Shown here: in pieces, positions 55,145 to 63,625 of the stretch
Layout of the letters: each line of letters starts with the position of its first letter
Numbering within the stretch: the first letter of the stretch is position 1
Assembly: GCA_022457155.1 (NCBI GenBank)
Contig: JAJGOT010000311.1
Location: forward strand, 213,501-277,500
Length of the DNA stretch: 64,000 nt
Source of the DNA: Cladopsammia gracilis
Lineage: Eukaryota > Cnidaria > Anthozoa > Scleractinia > Dendrophylliidae
Direction of reading: 5' to 3'
Translations under genes and position numbers: made by a program
Notes under the pieces: generated by a model
Databases searched by the model: none
What the model was told of the DNA's origin: nothing
What the model saw: the letters and a program-made list of their open reading frames with translations, nothing else

Positions 55145-58100
55145 GTTATTTTACCAGGGTGACCTCATGGACATAGAAGTGCTGTTATCAAAAAGGGCCC
55201 TGGAAATTTAAAACAAAAGACTATGCACTATTTCCAAACACCGTGTAGTGGGTTGAAAAACGAAGCACAGCCGAGTTTTTTTTTCAACTCACTTCAAGGT
55301 GTTTGGAAATCTGATGAAATACTGTGTCGAATGTTTGATATTACTTCTCAAACAAAATGATTTTAGAAGGAGAAATTAAGGATGCAAAATAAGGAGTGTT
55401 TCAACTGATTTTCGTAATGAATTATTAAGCTTAATGAGTTTGAGAAAACTACCGGTAAATCAAGATACGAAACTATACTTGAAAGCGTTAAAAAGCTAAG
55501 CTGAATAAAACTGGGAAAAAGGAACTGAAAAACTGTCGACCTATAAAAATCCAAGACACGGTGTAAAAGTATAAGAGGTATAAAAGTCACTAATGATAGA
55601 GTGATTTTCTTCAGACCGTGAAACAGTTTCTAGTAGTTTTTAAGCTTAATTATAAGCTTATAATAGTCAAATAGGTACAAAAGAAAACAATGGAAATAAG
55701 ATCTACTAAATTAGTAGTCTGGTATTCTTTGAACTAAGCATTGATCAATGAGTAGCGCAGATAAAAATAAAGTGAGAATAAAAGTGATTCCTGTTTCGGA
55801 TCCTGTTCGAGCGGAGATTCGCGTCCGGATCCTTCGTGATATGAATTGAAGTGATCGACCGCGATAACATAGGCATAAATGTTTTACTGAATGTTTAATA
55901 ACTAATCTATGAGTACTCACAAATTTGCCTTCTTTGTTGTACAAAGGCTTTTGCCCATTTAGCGTGGTGTTTGCGGTATCGCTGTGATGAAATTCTTTTG
56001 TGCCGGCCGGCGATAACAAACTTCCGAAGTATTAAAAAACCACCTAATTAATTTCCACCACAAACGTTCAAAGTTGGCCTTCACAGTCCACATTACATGT
56101 ACTTTAGTGTACAAACAGCATCAATTTCAGTCATAAAACGGCATTTACAGATAAACAAAGCTACCACAAGGTTCTCTCTCTGACCGCGCGTGATTCATCG
56201 TGATTGATTTCTATTCGCTAGCTCTTGAAGCTTCTTGACAGTTGGTTTTGAAATGGCTTTCTTGCTGGAAACGTCGTTTTTCTTTCGCATATGGGATTGC
56301 CAGACTCGTGAATTCATGCAGATCTTCTATCGAGCGTTCAACTGCCCGGGGACACCACAGTGATGGAGGATTGTTCTGTCAGAAACGTAGGGATAATTTG
56401 GTAAACAAGACTTTCCGTAACCGGTTGGAAGAACACATATAGTGTCCTTTCCTTCTAAAACAACAGATTTTAAGTATTGTTCCTCCTTTAGTGTTAGCCC
56501 TGTTTTACCTAATTTGTTCAACGATTGCTCCTATATCGCGACAGCGAAAAAGATCAATATATGCCGATGCTGCCATTTCAGTAATTTCATCAAGACTGCT
56601 GTGCGGGGCTCACCATCGCGCGAGAATCGCGCGCTGCATCGCGAGAAATAATGAAAGAGGCGCGAAAAAACGCCGGCGACAATGACTTTTCGCGCCTTTA
56701 TGTCGCGAATACAGCCTCTGCGCATGCTCAGCGCATGCCACGCGCATGCGTAGGCGCATGCGCACCATGACCGGAAGCACAAAATCGTGCTTCCGGTTAT
56801 GGATTGTCCCAGAGTCCGTGAACGTTCGGTCTCCGCTGACCTGAAACGTGCGGGCTCTGGGGACGAGATTGACTTTTTCATTGGTTCAAAAGCCTCACGT
56901 GATGCGTGGAATCAAAATGCGCATGTTTTGAACTCACGGTGTCCCTGGGAACTACAGTAGCTTGCTTAACAACAAACATGGCGGACGGATCGGTAGTTCA
57001 AGTCGTAGCACGGGTGCTCGCTTCGGAAAAAAATTCAATAATCCGACATTTTTTTAGGTGTTAACAGTGAGAAGAAACTTTGAAGTGTGGTTTCAAGCGA
57101 AGAAAGTGACCAACTACAACAAACATTGAAACCGTTGAAACACGTCTTAAATGTTTGTCCGCGATTATCAAAGGCTTGCAAATAATTAACAAAGAAACTT
57201 CGGATAGCGAAACCAAATACATGTACAGCGGAATCGTTTATAGTGGCACATAATGGTATTCGAAGGTATTCATAGCAAATGAACACCTTTTCTCTAAAGA
57301 CAAGTCAAAGCAAACTTAACGCAAATGTGGGTATTTGTGAATTAGGTAAATATGTTGAACCATCGACGCAAACAGTTTGCCTGTATTTGAAGTAGTATTC
57401 AACATGCTGTATTTGCATAGAGAGCAAATCTTGTGCAAATGTACGTGAATGTAATAGATTTGCTTTGGTAGCAAAAATGAAGCAAATGTAAAGAAAATGT
57501 TGTATTTACGTTACATTGGCCGTGTTTTCACGGGCGATTTTTCACGTCGCTGAGCGAGTGACAGTCGGAAAATTTTTGTTTTTGACTGTAGTGCGACCAG
57601 GTCCTTTGTCCGTGAAAACGCATAAACTATTTAAGCAGCTTAACGCTGTTGATAAACAAATCACTTCAAGGAATGTTAAGCGAGAAAAATGGCCTCGTGA
57701 AAACACAGCCAATTTGCACATAAATTGCACAAGAACAAATATTTGATTTTACATTAACTTTGCGAACAGCGCAAATTTAGTTCAAATTTAGACCCCCAAA
57801 TTTGCTACATATTGCTCATTTTGCAAACCGGAGTAAATCCATTTTTTTCGTCCAGTGCAGCCTAGCGTGATTTGTAATGCGAGTCATTCACGATTGATAA
57901 CTATGTTTGGCACACGTTTACAGTTAATAATCGTGTAATGCGTGAATATTAACTGTGTCTGACAGTTACGTGAGTTGCCCATTTCCACGGACAAATTTAA
58001 CTTGACCATCCGCAATTACAAAAACGAAAACTAACGTAAAGTCTACTTTCCACAGGGCTTGTTATACTGAAACCAAAAAATTAAATCGAATAGAAGTCAA

Positions 58101-61100
58101 GCTCAATTCAAATTTTGACCCCTAAAAAATTTGGCTGTGGAAAGACTTTACGTTAGTTTTTATTTTTTGTAATAGCGGATGGTCAAGTTAAATTTGTCCG
58201 TGGATATGGGCAACTCACGATTAATAACTGTAAATGTCTGTCAGACACAGTTAATATTCGCGCATTACACGATTATTAACTGTAAACGTGTGCCAAACAT
58301 AGTTATTAATCGTGAATGACTCGCATTACAAATCACGCTAGGCTGGTTTGATTTGATAAGAAGTCCTTCAAAATTATTAATCGTGAATTCATCTCACTCG
58401 CACCACAGATCACGCTAGGCTGGAATGACTTGATGAGATGTCATTTGACCTGAAATTCAAACCAAACGACAGACCGTTGGGTGAATGGCGTATTGAAAAT
58501 AAGAACAATCGGTGTTCGTTAGGTAGGCGACTGGCCCTGCTATGTTTAATGGCGACGCTCGCGTTGTTCTTCGTCGAAAAGGAAGACTAGGAAAATATCG
58601 TTCGCGAACAAATTATAAATTATTAATTATAACAAGCCCTGTGGAAAGTAGACTTTACGTTAGTTTTCTTTTTTGTAATGGCGGATAGTCAAGTTAAATT
58701 TGTCCGTGGATATGGGCAACTCACGATTAATAACTGTAAATGTCTGTCAGACACAGTTAATATTCGCGCATTACACGATTATTAACTGTAAACGTGTGCC
58801 AAACATAGTTATTAATCGTGAATGACTCGCATTACAAATCACGCTAGGCTGGTAAGATTTGTTAAAAAGTCCTTCACAATTATTAATCGTGAATTCATCC
58901 CACTCGCACTACAGATCACGCTAGGCTGGAATGACTTGATGCCGGGTGTCATTTAACCTGAAATTCAAACCAAACGACAGAACCGTTGGGTAAATGGCGT
59001 ATTGAAAATAAGAACAATCGGTGTTCGTTAGGGAGGCGACTACCGAAATACTCTCAGAAACCGATGCATGAATTTTGCACTTCAATTTAATAATAGTTCC
59101 GTGATCGAACATGCCACGGCGTGGTTGATCCCGAATCACTTTGTCTGCGAGATTATGTTCTCAGAAAAAAAAAATCATTTATTGTGCGCTCAAATTAACA
59201 ACAATAAATTCCTTTATATTTTACTAAATATGAAATTTTCGCTCGCATCAGGTGAATTCAGTGAGTTGAGAGGATAACATTTCTACGCGGAATACTTTAT
59301 TTAACAGGCGAAAACATGCTTGCGTTGCGAAAGCCCTTTTAAATCTTTACGTTGAGATTCAGCGTCGTCGACGAGTTGCTTTACAGTTCAGTTGAAAAAA
59401 GAATTTAGTCAATTACAATTTGACGTTAAAAAGGACCTTTCTCGTGATGGGAAGATCTTGGCTACAACTTGACACAAATTTGACAGCCAGTTATGCGATT
59501 GGAGACATTTTGACAGCCAGCTCTGTGATTGGAGAAAATTTGACAGCAAGCTCTGCAATTGGTTGCTATAGATGCACTTTGACGCAATTGACCAGCTCCA
59601 GGAAAATTGACCGCCTGAGAATCAAACGAGGCGCTTACCGAAAATCATTTTTATTTATCCGTACACTGCTTTAAAAGGAAAAAAAAGAGGTCAAGTTGGA
59701 CTCATTTCTCGGATCAAGGAATTTTCACCACGGTTAAAACCACTTCTGAAACAGCGGGTTTCCAAATTTTTGGATGGAAATCCGCCAATGACTGAAAAAA
59801 ATAATGCGTCGGATTTCTTTGCAAGAACTGAATGAGTGCTGAAATGTTCACCATGCAGGGTTGGAGAAGTAACAATTTACCAAGCGCAAATCACTGAATC
59901 AAAACATCGACAGCTGTATAAATCACTGCTGACGGAAAAGAACAAATATAAAGGACAAGACTTCACAAAGGAATTTTTAGAGCCGCATGGCCGTTGCATG
60001 ACCGTTGTTTCTGCCACACTTGTGAACGCCAAAGGTGAGCCATTGTTTTCCCCAGGTTAATACTTCATCTGAGTTTGTTGTACTTGATCGGTTGTTTTTT
60101 TTCCCTTAATTAAACCGATTACAATGTCTGTCGCTTTTTTAGTGTTTACCGTTTTTTTATTTCAGTCACGCTTTAATATGCTATCCTATTTTTCCCGCGT
60201 AAAAATATCAATTTACCGCTAAAACCAAGATTTCTTGTATCAGTGATTTTGTAAGGGGAAATGAGCAATGTGGACCATTTGATATCGTTTTATCAGGTTG
60301 TGTGGCTAGCTGGATGGGTCTTAAACACAAAGTCCTCGCTTATATGCTGAAAAAAACAGATAACACAATGCGACATATCTGCATGCACTGCGGTCTAGTA
60401 AGAAATTAAACAGGTTGAAAAGGATCTTTTATTTAAAAGGAACTGTAAGCATAAGACATAGCTTTGCTATTTCAGAGGTTTAATCTTAACCTGATAAGCA
60501 TTCTTTTTACTGAAGTTTCACTAGAGCCTGGAAGAAAAATTCCTCGCCTGTTGCGTGACACCCGATGTTTTTCCAGACCGTTTGCATCGAAGCCGGGCAT
60601 CGAAGACCATCAAACCTCTTCGTGCAGAACACGTTCAACTAAAACAGATCTTTTTCTTGAGTAAAAGTCCTTTAGTAAACGATATATTATTATTTTATTT
60701 CTCATCTGAAAGAGTATTTTGGCGAAGACGAAGCGAAAACTCCGTACATTTTCATGCCGGAGTGATCTTAATTTGCATAATCGAACGGCGGTCAGATTTC
60801 AATTTTTCGCTCGAAGTTTTATAAACCTTGTAAGCAAGTTACATCATAACAACAAATTATACCGTGCATGTTAAGTCTTGTTTCGCAAAACATTTAACTG
60901 CTTTTCTGGCTGTGATGTGTTTTTTCCCCCGTGATGATGCTTATTCCGCGAAATTCGACGATGTACAATTTTATGGTGTTTGAAGATTTCAATTTATCAT
61001 ATGCGCCGTGAATGAGTAAGCTTATCTGAAATTCGCTTGTAAACACTTTTTCATAAGAGCATTTTTTTGTAAGTTAGAGTTTCATTCTGAAGTCCGGAAG

Positions 61101-63232
61101 TGCGTTGAATGAATATGTCCCGCTAACTTGCTTTCAAAGAAAGTTCTTTCTTTTCAAGCGCCTTGAAATGTTTTTCATAGTTGTTAATCGCAAGTGACGC
61201 TCTTCACGATTAATAACTGCAAACTATCAGTCTTTACGATTTTATAATAAGTACAAAGTGTTTCGATCGTGAATGAAAATGCATCTAATCAATGGTTATG
61301 ATTAGATGCATTTTGAGTTTTAAACCAAAATAATCATTTAAAATGCATATCCCGTACAGGCGGATTTTCAGCCGATTTTCCTTTGGAGTTCCAAAATATT
61401 TTCTGACGCTAGTTGAACTAAATTTTGTAAGCATGTTGTTATCAACTCTCCACTGCTAAAGAATGAAAGCCTTTCCAATAAGTTAGACTTTTCAAAATCA
61501 CCCTTTACGTTACACCACTAATTTTGACTGCGAGCGAATCTTCCCACTGAAGGTATTTCGCCGTGTTGTTGATTTCGCGATACGTTCAATTTATTGTTGT
61601 CAAAAGCAATTTTCTACTTCTCCGGGTCAAATGAATTTTAGTTTCGGAAATCAATTACAGCCATGCTCCGTCACGCGTGACCAGTATTTTTAAAAATTGA
61701 ATGGAGTTTTCAAGATTACGCGTCGGTTTTGAAAATTCATTCCGAGATTCGGAATTCCCGTGAGAACTTTACCGCATTTTTGGAAACAAAGGGCAACAAA
61801 ATATCATTTTGTTTGAAATGTTACATATCCGAACAATATTAGGTTTTTTTCATGCGTGCAGCGAAGTTATTTTCCGTTAATTCTTGACTTTCAAAGTGTT
61901 TTCCACAAAGATCTGCAAGGTTACATTCAAATCTCGGACGTTACAAAGAAATATTCAAATGTTCATTTCATTCTCAAAATTACTGGTCACGCGTGACGGA
62001 GCATGGCTGTAAGGGATCTCTCGCTTTGTTTTCTTCAAAAAAACAAGACTTAAATAGAGGTGTTTTAATTTTACATGTATAAATGCTTCACACGTTCGTG
62101 CTTCTATGTTTAATGGCGACGCTCGCGTTGTTCTTCGTTGAAAAGAAAGACCAGGAATATATCGTTCGCGAACAAATTAAATCGAATAGAAGTCAAGCTC
62201 AATAGAAATTTTGACCCCTGAAGAATCCGGCTGTGGAATATTTACGGTATAACAAGCGCTGTGGAAAGTACACTTTACGTTAGTTTCCTTTTTTGTAATG
62301 GCGGATGTCAAGTTAAATTTGCTTTCGAGTTATCTTGTCCGTGAAAATGGGCAACTTACGATTAATAACTGTAAATGTCTGTCAGACACAGTTAATATTC
62401 GCGCATTACACGATTATTAACTGTAAACGTCTGCCAAACATAGTTATTAATCTGGAATTTTACGATTATTAACTGTAACTAACATTGTTTCACGATTAAT
62501 AACTACAAAGTATCACTCTTTACGGTTAATAAGGACAAAAGGCGCTGTTTAAGATTATTATGCTGGTAAATTCCACTGCAAAAAAATAAAAACACTGCAA
62601 AAATATGTAGACACCTGTTAATGGTTTCTTACTGACGATGGTCAATTTTTCCCAGTATTGAAGTGCTGAAAGTAATTTTCCTTCTTTCCATAGGTTGTCG
62701 CTGACCAACTGAAATTGGAACAACAAAGAGAAGCAGAGTTAGACATGCTCTACAGGTATAGCTTGTCATAATCTCGACTTTAACAGTATAAATGTTTAAA
62801 ACTTACTCCGACCCTATGAACAGGCCACAGCACAGCAGTGGTCGTTTCAAATGCCAGCACTTAATATGTTGAGAGGAAACACAAGCTCATCACCAATAGC
62901 TGAGATCTGTCAAACCTATGGGCCGCTCCGAAGGTCACGTACTGTCAGGATGTAGACCGCATTGACTCTTATTTAACTTTGCCCAGTTTGCATATAGCTT
63001 CATTTAAACTCTGTAATGAAACGAAGTAGGGGAGAAACTGTATTATTTGGTTCGAGTTAGTGAGAGGTTTGAGATATTCAGGGAAACTCTACTATTTTTT
63101 AAAAAAGTTAATATGAATTATTTTAAATCCTGTCACCTTGTGATTTCCAGAGACGAAGCAGCGCGAATGTGGACCAAGAGAGAGGCCGAGTGGGAAAGAG
63201 AGAGGCTGGCCAGAGAGAGACTCATGGCTGAG
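31609..63232 (+). CDS. TCHP: Trichoplein (TCHP) homologue, 3' end beyond the window
   Basis: Coiled-coil protein of centrioles and keratin filaments; vertebrate trichoplein activates Aurora A to suppress cilium assembly. Exons: 31609-31802, 33946-34063, 35449-35507, 37322-37364, 37479-37535, 37691-37759, 38264-38295, 38439-38513, 38987-39053, 40463-40525, 40869-40918, 41068-41134, 41606-41644, 41791-41862, 62694-62755, 63151-63232. All joins are GT-AG and keep frame, giving 383 residues; human TCHP has about 498, so roughly 115 residues should follow after the donor at 63233. The start MALPTLQPYW and SYQESM, YEHWK, RQMEELKLREEE and MWTKREAEWERERLARERLMAE align well with vertebrate trichoplein. 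The chain is almost all charged heptad-like helix. The intron before exon 15 is 20.8 kb and filled by nested transposons. Confidence 0.95.
32241..33018. repeat. Possible inverted-repeat element in TCHP intron 1
   Basis: CGTGGTTACACTAACC near 32243 and GGTGTGTGTAACCACAA near 33001 are imperfect inverted copies; the interior has a poly-A run at about 32735-32752. Boundaries uncertain. Confidence 0.4.
33019..33945. other. TCHP intron 1, right part, nothing recognised
   Basis: A/T-rich intronic DNA with no open frame or repeat structure that I could identify. Confidence 0.4.
34659..35263. mobile_element. 605-bp TA-flanked inverted-repeat element
   Basis: CAGTAAAAACCCGCAAGTAA and its perfect complement at the right, TA at 34657-34658 and 35264-35265. 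Tc1/mariner-like non-autonomous element; internal AGGTTCTTA motifs recur near both ends. Confidence 0.8.
35583..35768. repeat. 186-bp foldback with arms of about 80 bp
   Basis: TACAGCTATTTCAATTAACG at the left pairs with CGTTAATTGAAATAGCTGTA at the right, and pairing continues inward through GCTCAAAGCC and CGCAAGGTAGT with small indels. TCHP intron 3. Confidence 0.7.
36762..37238. mobile_element. TTAA-flanked element carrying four copies of the 88-bp minisatellite
   Basis: TTAA at 36758-36761 and 37239-37242. The left end CCCTTTCACTCCCAG and the complement of the right end, CCTTCTATAACTCCCA, are similar. The interior is about four 88-89 bp units (TTCTAACTTTTGAGTCTG recurring at about 36892, 36981 and 37069), the reverse of the array in LIMK intron 8. 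Confidence 0.65.
38113..38157. repeat. (AATC)n microsatellite
   Basis: About eleven copies of a tetranucleotide in TCHP intron 6. A poly-C/poly-A stretch lies just upstream at about 37983-38018. Confidence 0.85.
39416..39546. mobile_element. 131-bp hairpin element of the 25.55-kb family
   Basis: TTGTTCAAAAGGTGGATAG and CTATCCACCTTTTAAAAAAC form the ends, with GGATAGTGCTATCC and GGATAGCGCTATCC palindromes inside, as at 25550-25799. Confidence 0.65.
40196..40312. repeat. 117-bp hairpin element
   Basis: AACAGTTATTCATC and GATGAATAACTGTT at the ends; ATATGAGCTGATATATAACC pairs with GGTTATATATATCAGCTCAT near the middle. TCHP intron 9. Confidence 0.7.
42011..43020. mobile_element. Cluster of GAGCAG-type foldback elements dense in CCAAT and E2F-like sites
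   Basis: Ends such as GAGAGCAGTTTTCGATTGAG and CAATTGAAAACCGCTC (TA adjacent) recur, and a block at about 42257-42440 is repeated at about 42745-42930. I count 23 CCAAT/ATTGG pentamers between 42001 and 42960. Four copies of TTTTCCCGCGCTTGGCGCC, in both orientations, lie at about 42120, 42335, 42605 and 42843. No transposase. An intact single copy is at 63626-63907. TCHP intron 14. Confidence 0.75.
43147..46534 (+). repeat. Left arm of the foldback
   Basis: About 3.4 kb. The outer 350 bp (43230-43400) and the inner edge (46480-46510) hold copies of CAGTTATTAATCGTG-like motifs. Contains the candidate exon at 45376-45551 (minus strand) and a tandem set of three units of about 29 bp with a CCAAT core at about 45845-45945. 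The sequence CCCTTAATTGATTT at 43751-43764 is the empty site for the 352-bp element present in the other arm. Confidence 0.85.
45376..45551 (-). other. Candidate exon in left foldback arm
   Basis: Minus-strand open segment bounded by a CAG acceptor and an AAAG|GTGAGC donor, encoding about 58 residues including TESKHRQLYKSLLTEKNKYK and PHGRCMTVVSATLVNAK. The identical segment occurs in the right arm. No family recognised; it could be an exon of a transposon-borne gene. Confidence 0.4.
46600..47110. repeat. Subterminal repeats of the CACTA-like element
   Basis: Degenerate units of about 65-75 bp, each with GGCAAATGTGATCAA- or GGTAAATG.AATCAAAG-like sequence followed by ATCATTTTT; at least six copies. 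The other end (57320-57840) carries related GCAAATGT motifs. Confidence 0.65.
47706..47862. repeat. Hairpin element inside the CACTA-like element
   Basis: TTCAAATGATTGAAGAGC and CTTCAATCATTTGAA bound about 155 bp, with GACTGACT/AGTCAGTG also pairing. Confidence 0.55.
48086..48520. mobile_element. 435-bp TA-flanked inverted-repeat element
   Basis: CATTCAACTCTCTCTTAACGG at the left versus complement of right end CAGTCAACTCTCTCTATG; TA at 48084-48085 and 48521-48522. Related in style to 4433-5408 and 9667-10526. Confidence 0.65.
48836..49955. repeat. 173-bp satellite array, six full and one partial unit
   Basis: The marker TATTGTGG (TATATTGG in the third unit) starts at 48841, 49014, 49186, 49359, 49531, 49705 and 49878, i.e. 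spacing 172-174. Each unit contains TTATCCTGGTACA and, about 50 bp on, its complement TGTACCAGGATAA. Open frames across it are by-products. It ends at about 49950 in CAAAATGTACCAGG. Confidence 0.92.
50452..50683. repeat. Foldback of about 230 bp
   Basis: CAAGATGCACATCCAT and ATGGATGTGCATCTTG pair at the ends; TTTCAAACCA and TGGTTTGAAAA pair inside. Confidence 0.6.
51009..51852. mobile_element. 844-bp TA-flanked inverted-repeat element
   Basis: CCTTTTTTTCCGGTGTATAA at the left and complement of CCGTATTTTCCGGTGTATAA at the right, continuing through GTCGACCCC; TA at 51007-51008 and 51853-51854. Confidence 0.7.
52412..53119. repeat. 708-bp near-palindrome
   Basis: ATAATGGTAATTGAACTGAG and its complement bound arms of about 340 bp; centre near 52750 with repeated GTGCGATTTGGGAAT/GGAGCAAAAA units. 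A related, shorter hairpin is in LIMK intron 17. Confidence 0.7.
53603..53662. repeat. 60-bp palindrome of AAGCTT/ACATGT motifs
   Basis: 28-bp arms with one mismatch and a TTTT loop; each arm contains AAGCTTACATGTAAGCT, itself a palindrome. Confidence 0.8.
53720..55700. other. CACTA-like element interior, no gene assigned
   Basis: Includes a CCCAGAGTCCGCG segment related to 56810-56870, an (AAAT)n run at about 55110-55142 and a short inverted pair around 55240-55310. Open frames of up to about 75 codons have no recognised domain. Confidence 0.4.
56327..56530 (-). pseudogene. RecQ-like DNA helicase N-terminal fragment
   Basis: Minus-strand open segment with LTLKEEQYLKSVVLEGKDTI and CVLPTGYGKS. 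The latter is helicase motif I (Walker A) of the RecQ-like superfamily 2 group, preceded by the usual Q-motif-like L-K-x-E-Q. Just after GKS the expected Y-Q-x-x-P continues only in another frame, so it is frameshifted, and the remaining helicase motifs are not found. It lies immediately downstream, in its own orientation, of a CpG-rich promoter-like stretch. Best explained as a captured gene fragment carried by the CACTA-like element, or debris of a helicase-encoding transposon. Confidence 0.6.
56690..56800 (-). promoter_or_regulatory. CpG-rich promoter-like stretch with NRF1 and ETS motifs
   Basis: About five GCGCATGC-type cores, including GGCGCATGCGCAC (NRF1 consensus TGCGCATGCGCA), then ACCGGAAGCAC and GTGCTTCCGGT, paired ETS-type sites in a hairpin. 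Such combinations are typical of TATA-less housekeeping promoters. Orientation is inferred from the helicase fragment. Confidence 0.5.
57858..58342. repeat. Centre of the foldback: palindromic unit of about 485 bp
   Basis: Begins CAGCCTAGCGTGATTTG and ends CAAATCACGCTAGGCTG, with arms of about 210 bp each containing CAGTTAATAATCGTG, GCCCAT, TTTAACTTGAC and CTAACGTAAAG. It repeats, in shortened form, sequence from the outer ends of the big arms. Confidence 0.75.
58343..58860. repeat. Internally deleted tandem copy of the right-arm inner end
   Basis: Repeats the series AGTCCTTCA, ATTATTAATCGTGAATTCATC, ATCACGCTAGGCTGGAATGAC that starts the true right arm at about 58861, then jumps near 58545 to a segment normally at the arm's outer side (TGTTTAATGGCGACGCTCGC). 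Confidence 0.7.
59859..60034 (+). other. Candidate exon in right foldback arm
   Basis: Mirror of 45376-45551: 176 nt between CAG and GTGAGC, same conceptual translation. Perfect preservation of frame in both arms may reflect recent duplication or gene conversion rather than selection. Confidence 0.4.
61658..62009. mobile_element. 352-bp TA-flanked MITE in the right foldback arm only
   Basis: CAGCCATGCTCCGTCACGCG and its complement at the ends (about 30 bp), TA at 61656-61657 and 62010-62011. The left arm has the uninterrupted site at 43751-43764, so the insertion is younger than the arms. Tc1/mariner-like. Confidence 0.9.
62694..63232 (+). CDS. TCHP: TCHP exons 15-16 (trichoplein/mitostatin homology core)
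   Basis: Exon 15 (62694-62755) reads VVADQLKLEQQREAELDMLY and exon 16 (63151-63232) reads RDEAARMWTKREAEW followed by ERERLARERLMAE. This block is the best conserved part of the trichoplein family. Exon 15 lies 75 bp beyond the right end of the 19.5-kb foldback insertion, so the acceptor region was spared. Confidence 0.95.
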
Positions 63233-63625
63233 GTAAGCAAAAAGTTCTCCTTCGTAGGTCTTCATACTACCGTGGAAAAAGGAAGATAAACTGAAGGCGT
63301 TGAATCATCATCTGTGTTCGATTCGCATCGAGGTAGTAACAAAGATCATGGAACGCCAGTAGTTTGGGTAGAGAGGGATGTGTCGGTTCTCACATGTGGA
63401 TGATAGACTTCAGCGACAATCGTCAGTCTCTAAAACTTGTCACTCCTGTCCTGGAAAACGCAGGACACTTTTGATCTTGTCAGAAGCTGTCTTTGTATCT
63501 TCCTGTGTTGAGCTATTCTTTGTAAAACAATTGTCTAGCATTCTTGCTCCGTCCACATGTCTCGCCGAAATGGCGAGATCTCACTTTCGTAATTTCCATG
63601 ATATATTGCCAAATGCCACCAAATA

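Larger units (their letters stand above)
46538..57857. mobile_element. 11.3-kb CACTA-like (EnSpm) element, non-autonomous, inside the foldback
   Basis: Left terminus CACTGGACGAAAAAACGG and right terminus complementary to CACTGGACGAAAAAAATGG. CAG at 46535-46537 and 57858-57860 is a 3-bp duplication. CACTG termini with 3-bp duplication are characteristic of animal CACTA/EnSpm transposons. Both ends have subterminal GCAAAT/GGTAAATG repeats. The uninterrupted target (ACCAGCCTAGCG on the minus strand) survives at about 58841-58860. No transposase recognised; cargo includes a satellite, a helicase fragment and other small elements. Confidence 0.75.
43147..62619. mobile_element. 19.5-kb composite foldback element in TCHP intron 14
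   Basis: Outer ends AACAGGTGTCTACATATTTTTG and its complement; AATG at 43143-43146 and at 62620-62623 is a candidate 4-bp target duplication. The left arm (43147-46534) is matched in inverted orientation by about 58870-62619, with identity high enough that 75- and 58-residue conceptual translations are unchanged. An 11.3-kb CACTA-like element divides the left arm from the centre. Without it the element is about 8.15 kb, nearly all palindromic. No transposase is recognised, so the superfamily is unassigned. Confidence 0.8.
58861..62619 (-). repeat. Right arm of the foldback
   Basis: Inverted copy of 43147-46534, longer because of the TA-flanked insertion 61658-62009. Differs from the left arm also at 61276-61314, where a small new palindrome has replaced unique sequence. 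Confidence 0.85.

Noticed and set aside
55925..56040. Minus-strand open segment ending LNGQKPLYNKEGKF before a GTGAGT donor
   Set aside because: Good donor but no family similarity and no supported join to the helicase fragment upstream; too weak to annotate as an exon.
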